Below are positions 61,575 through 64,000 of a stretch of 64,000 nucleotides of DNA, piece after piece. How positions within the stretch are numbered: the stretch's first letter is position 1; each line of letters opens with the position of its first letter. The stretch comes from Ottowia sp. SB7-C50 (lineage in GTDB: Bacteria; Pseudomonadota; Gammaproteobacteria; Burkholderiales; Burkholderiaceae_C). Both the position numbers and the translations under genes were made by a program. Location of the stretch: positions 1,426,001 to 1,490,000 of the forward strand of contig NZ_CP136995.1 in the NCBI RefSeq assembly GCF_033110285.1, read 5' to 3'. The notes beneath the pieces were generated by a model. The model had not been told where the DNA came from. It searched no databases and saw only the letters and a program-made list of their open reading frames with translations.

Positions 61575-61638
61575 AATCAAATAGGGCGCTGGCGCTTGCT
61601 GGACGTGCGCAAGCAGCTATGAAAACAGGAGTTATCGA
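61575..61638. repeat. Family A paired element, copy 17
   Basis: aatcaaatag-ggcgctggcgcttgct and gtgcgcaagcagctatgaaa, an inverted pair like copy 14, between arsC and acr3. Confidence 0.75.
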
Positions 61639-61645
61639 ACTGCGG

Positions 61646-62146
61646 TCAGTGGCTGGTCAGCGCACGCGCCGCGTCTTGCAGCATTGTTCGGGCGAGCTTT
61701 TCGGGCGGCAGGGCGACGAGCAACTCCAGCCGGCGCTTGATGGCGAACATGGTTTGGCGGAAGGCTTCGAGTTTTTGCTCGGGCGTGCCTTCAATGTCGG
61801 ACGGGTCGGGGTAGCCCCAGTGCGCGGTGGCGGGCTGGCCGGGCCAGTAGGGGCAGGCTTCGCCGGCGGCGTTGTCGCACACAGTGATCACCAAATCCAT
61901 GTGCGGCGCGCGTTCGCCGCCAAACTCGTCCCAGCTCTTGCTGCGCAGTCCTTCGATGTTGACGCCGGCGTGGTTCAACACCTGCAAGGCCAGCGGGTTG
62001 GGCTGCTGGCCGGCGCGCGGTGTGCTGCCGGCGCTATAGGCTTTGAAGCGGCCGGCGCCGATGTGGTTGAGCAGCGCTTCGGCCAGTATGCTGCGGGCCG
62101 AGTTGTGGGTACACAGGAAAAGGACGTTCAAGGGCTGGTCGGACAT
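61646..62146 (-). CDS. arsC: Arsenate reductase, thioredoxin-coupled (low-molecular-weight phosphatase fold)
   Basis: 166 residues from the ATG at 62146 (MSDQPLNVLFLCTHNSARS). The CX5R-like catalytic loop CTHNSARS starts at Cys12, and VITVCDNAAGEACPYW near 83-98 has the second and third redox cysteines of the thioredoxin-coupled class. Second gene of the arsA-arsC-acr3 operon; unrelated to the glutaredoxin-type arsC at 55 kb. Confidence 0.93.
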   Translation of the reverse strand: MSDQPLNVLFLCTHNSARSILAEALLNHIGAGRFKAYSAGSTPRAGQQPNPLALQVLNHAGVNIEGLRSKSWDEFGGERAPHMDLVITVCDNAAGEACPYWPGQPATAHWGYPDPSDIEGTPEQKLEAFRQTMFAIKRRLELLVALPPEKLARTMLQDAARALTSH

Positions 62147-62176
62147 GGTCGATGCTTGGTGTCGTTGAGCGGAATC

Positions 62177-62215
62177 GCTATGCAAAAAATAGCTGGTGGC
62201 GCTTGCTGCTAGCGC
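62177..62215. repeat. Family A inverted repeat, copy 18 (supplies arsA stop)
   Basis: gctatgcaaaaaatagc (62177-62193), then tggtggcgcttgctgctagc. The arsA stop (TAG at 62211-62209) lies in the second part. Confidence 0.8.
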
Positions 62216-64000
62216 GCCAGCGGCTGATGAACATCCAACTCGGCGGTGGCCGACGCCATGGAACCCGCCAGCTCGCGCAGCCGCGCCACGCCCACCGGCT
62301 CGTCGGCCAGCAGCGGCACCACCGCCCAGCGCGGCGCGTGGTGGGTGCGGATGGCGTCGATCTCGCGCAGTTCGCTTTCGGCGCGGCGGCGCAGCAGCGG
62401 TGAGGCCACGGGCGCGGCGGCGAGGCAGTTGTTGACCACCCAGGCCCAGGGCTCGATGCCGGCGCGGCGCAGGTCGTCTTGCAAATGCGCGGCTTCCAGC
62501 ACGGGCGTGGTTTCTGCCAACGTGACGATCAGCACCTTGGTGCGCGCCGGGTCCTGCAGCTGCATCATGGGCGTGGTGAAATGGCTGCCCGCCGCCATCT
62601 GCCGCGCCACGTCGCGGTGGTAGGCGCCGGTGGCGTCGAGCAACAGCAGTGTGTGGCCGGTGGGCGCGGTGTCCATCACCACGAACTTTCGCCCCGCCTC
62701 GCGGATGGCGCGCGAGAAGGCCTGGAAGACGGCGATCTCCTCGGTGCAGGGCGAGCGCAAGTCCTCGGCCAGCAGCGCGCGGCCCGCGTCGTCCAGCGCG
62801 GCGCCCTTGGTGGCCATGACGTGGGCGCGGTAGGCCTCGGTGGCGGCGTGCGGGTCGATGCGGCTGACGGTGAGGTTGGGTAACTCGCCGGCCAGCGTTT
62901 CGGCGAGGTGCGCGGCGGGGTCGGACGTGGTCAGGTGCACGGGCAGGCCGCGCGCGGCCAGTTCCACCGCCACGGCGGCGGCCAGCGTGGTCTTGCCGAC
63001 GCCGCCTTTGCCCATCAGCATGACGAGGCCGTGGCCGGGCGCGGCGATGTCGTCCACCAGCGTGGCGAGCGTGGGGGCGTCGGGCAGGGCGGTGTGCGGC
63101 GCGTCGGCGGTCGATCCGGCGTGGTGCGCATCGGGTTGCAGCAGCGCGCGCAAGGCGTCCAGCCCGACCAGATTGAAGGCTTTGAGCGCGATGTGATCGA
63201 TCGGTAGATCGCGCAGCGCTGGTGGCAAGTTGGCCAACGCCGCCTGCTCGCGCCGCAGCACGGCGGCGGCCAGCGGATCGTGCGCGGCCTCGCCCTCGGG
63301 CAGCAGGCCGTTGACGACCAGGTACTGCCGCGTCAGCCCAATCGCCGTCAGCTCCTCATGCGTGCGCGCGGCCTCGCGCAGCGTAGCGCCTTGGCCCCGC
63401 GCCACCAGCACCAGCCGCGTGCGGGCGCCGTCCTGCAGCGCGGCGACGGCGGCCTGGTATTGGGTGCGCTGCTTGTCCAGCCCGGCCAGCGGGCCGAGGC
63501 ACGACGCATCGCCCTGACCAGCCTCCAGAAAGCCACTCCACGCCCCGGGCAAGCTGAGCAGGCGGATGGTGTGGCCGGTGGGCGCGGTGTCGAAGATGAC
63601 GTGGTCAAAGCCTTGCGTGGCCGCATCGTCGGCCAGCAGGGCGGTGAATTCGTCGAACGCGGCAATCTCGGTGGTGCAGGCGCCCGACAGTTGTTCTTCA
63701 ATGCCCTTGACCACCGCATCCGGCAGCACGCCGCGCACCGGGCCGACGATGCGGTCGCGGTAGGCCTGGGCAGCGGCGGGCGGGTCGATCTCCAGCGCGC
63801 TCAGGTTCGGCACCGACGGCACGGCGACGATGCGGTTGCCAATCGTCAGGCCAAACACCTGCCCCACGTTCGACGCCGGGTCGGTGCTGACCAGCAGCAC
63901 CTGCTTGCCCGCATCGGCCAGTTGCACGGCGGCGGCGGAGGCGATGGAGGTCTTGCCGACACCGCCTTTGCCGGTGAAGAACATGAAACGGGGTGCGCTG
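62209..64000 (-). CDS. arsA: Arsenite-translocating ATPase ArsA (start beyond window)
   Basis: Two-domain arsenite/antimonite-stimulated ATPase that energises arsenite efflux. At least 591 residues; the frame runs to the right edge and typical starts lie several codons upstream, so the first residues are missing. Two Walker A motifs (GKGGVGKTS at the N-terminal edge; GKGGVGKTT near residue 330) and two DTAPTGHT motifs confirm the duplicated A1-A2 structure. Upstream arsD or arsR is expected beyond the edge. Pairing of ArsA with ACR3 rather than ArsB is also known elsewhere. Confidence 0.94.
   Translation of the reverse strand, partial: SAPRFMFFTGKGGVGKTSIASAAAVQLADAGKQVLLVSTDPASNVGQVFGLTIGNRIVAVPSVPNLSALEIDPPAAAQAYRDRIVGPVRGVLPDAVVKGIEEQLSGACTTEIAAFDEFTALLADDAATQGFDHVIFDTAPTGHTIRLLSLPGAWSGFLEAGQGDASCLGPLAGLDKQRTQYQAAVAALQDGARTRLVLVARGQGATLREAARTHEELTAIGLTRQYLVVNGLLPEGEAAHDPLAAAVLRREQAALANLPPALRDLPIDHIALKAFNLVGLDALRALLQPDAHHAGSTADAPHTALPDAPTLATLVDDIAAPGHGLVMLMGKGGVGKTTLAAAVAVELAARGLPVHLTTSDPAAHLAETLAGELPNLTVSRIDPHAATEAYRAHVMATKGAALDDAGRALLAEDLRSPCTEEIAVFQAFSRAIREAGRKFVVMDTAPTGHTLLLLDATGAYHRDVARQMAAGSHFTTPMMQLQDPARTKVLIVTLAETTPVLEAAHLQDDLRRAGIEPWAWVVNNCLAAAPVASPLLRRRAESELREIDAIRTHHAPRWAVVPLLADEPVGVARLRELAGSMASATAELDVHQPLAR

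Overview
The window is a GC-rich stretch of bacterial chromosome. Gene content (dnaG-rpoD, an APS-type cysH with a DUF934 gene, split and fused indolepyruvate:ferredoxin oxidoreductases, TRAP transport, an OHCU decarboxylase/allantoate amidohydrolase fusion) and the short repeats fit a betaproteobacterium of the order Burkholderiales, most likely the family Comamonadaceae. This placement is an inference, since no rRNA is present. I recognised no tRNA, rRNA, transposase, integrase or CRISPR array.

Layout: 1-3.1 kb, 3' part of a fused 2-oxoacid:ferredoxin oxidoreductase. 3.1-5.5 kb, MscS channel and Bcr/CflA exporter. 5.6-10.1 kb, rpoD and dnaG. 10.2-20 kb, acyl-CoA ligase, then a LysR regulator divergent from a second, two-subunit indolepyruvate oxidoreductase, then a complete TRAP transporter. 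20.1-24.5 kb, gamma-glutamyltransferase, TfoX-like protein, a frameshifted short-chain dehydrogenase and a ferredoxin reductase. 24.6-30.6 kb, 7Fe ferredoxin and sulfate assimilation (cysN, cysD, cysH, DUF934, cysI). 30.8-39.5 kb, dodecin, then purine/ureide catabolism (NCS2 permease, M20 hydrolase, uraD-allC fusion, puuE, GntR regulator, uraH, a TonB-like protein, xdhC). 39.6-42.3 kb, a small basic protein, mnmH, tesA-like esterase, lone LolD-like ATPase. 42.7-46 kb, a frameshifted glycine-zipper repeat protein and a cardiolipin synthase. 46.2-50.9 kb, rlmB, glyoxalase, Phd/PIN toxin-antitoxin pair, a cluster of SRPBCC/VOC/DUF1428 genes and a TetR regulator. 51-59 kb, DUF1615 lipoprotein, sirtuin, split chromate transporter, glutaredoxin-type arsC, NamZ-like protein, DOMON-like protein, LysR and methyltransferase. 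59.1-64 kb, two lipoproteins and an ars operon (arsA-arsC-acr3) running off the right edge.

The genes form small same-strand operons, many joined by 1-4 base stop/start overlaps: ior alpha/beta; TRAP P/Q/M; DUF934-cysH; gntR-puuE-uraD/allC; tesA-mnmH; the two chromate genes; Phd/PIN. The cys cluster would activate sulfate and reduce APS and sulfite. The ferredoxin and ferredoxin reductase just downstream could supply electrons. The purine cluster covers the steps from 5-hydroxyisourate to ureidoglycolate; urate oxidase and xanthine dehydrogenase are absent here.

The most unusual signal lies between and inside the genes: at least 18 copies of a short AT-rich inverted repeat (GCTAT...ATAGC, often followed by a GCGCTTG segment), four long hairpins built on GGACGCGAAGGACGC, and two GC-rich hairpins around CCCCCTTGAGGGGG. 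The first family supplies stop codons to several genes and a start codon to one, and it is inserted in frame inside dnaG, the oxidoreductase beta gene and the uraD-allC fusion. Two genes carry apparent +1 frameshifts, each in a 7-G run where 6 are expected.
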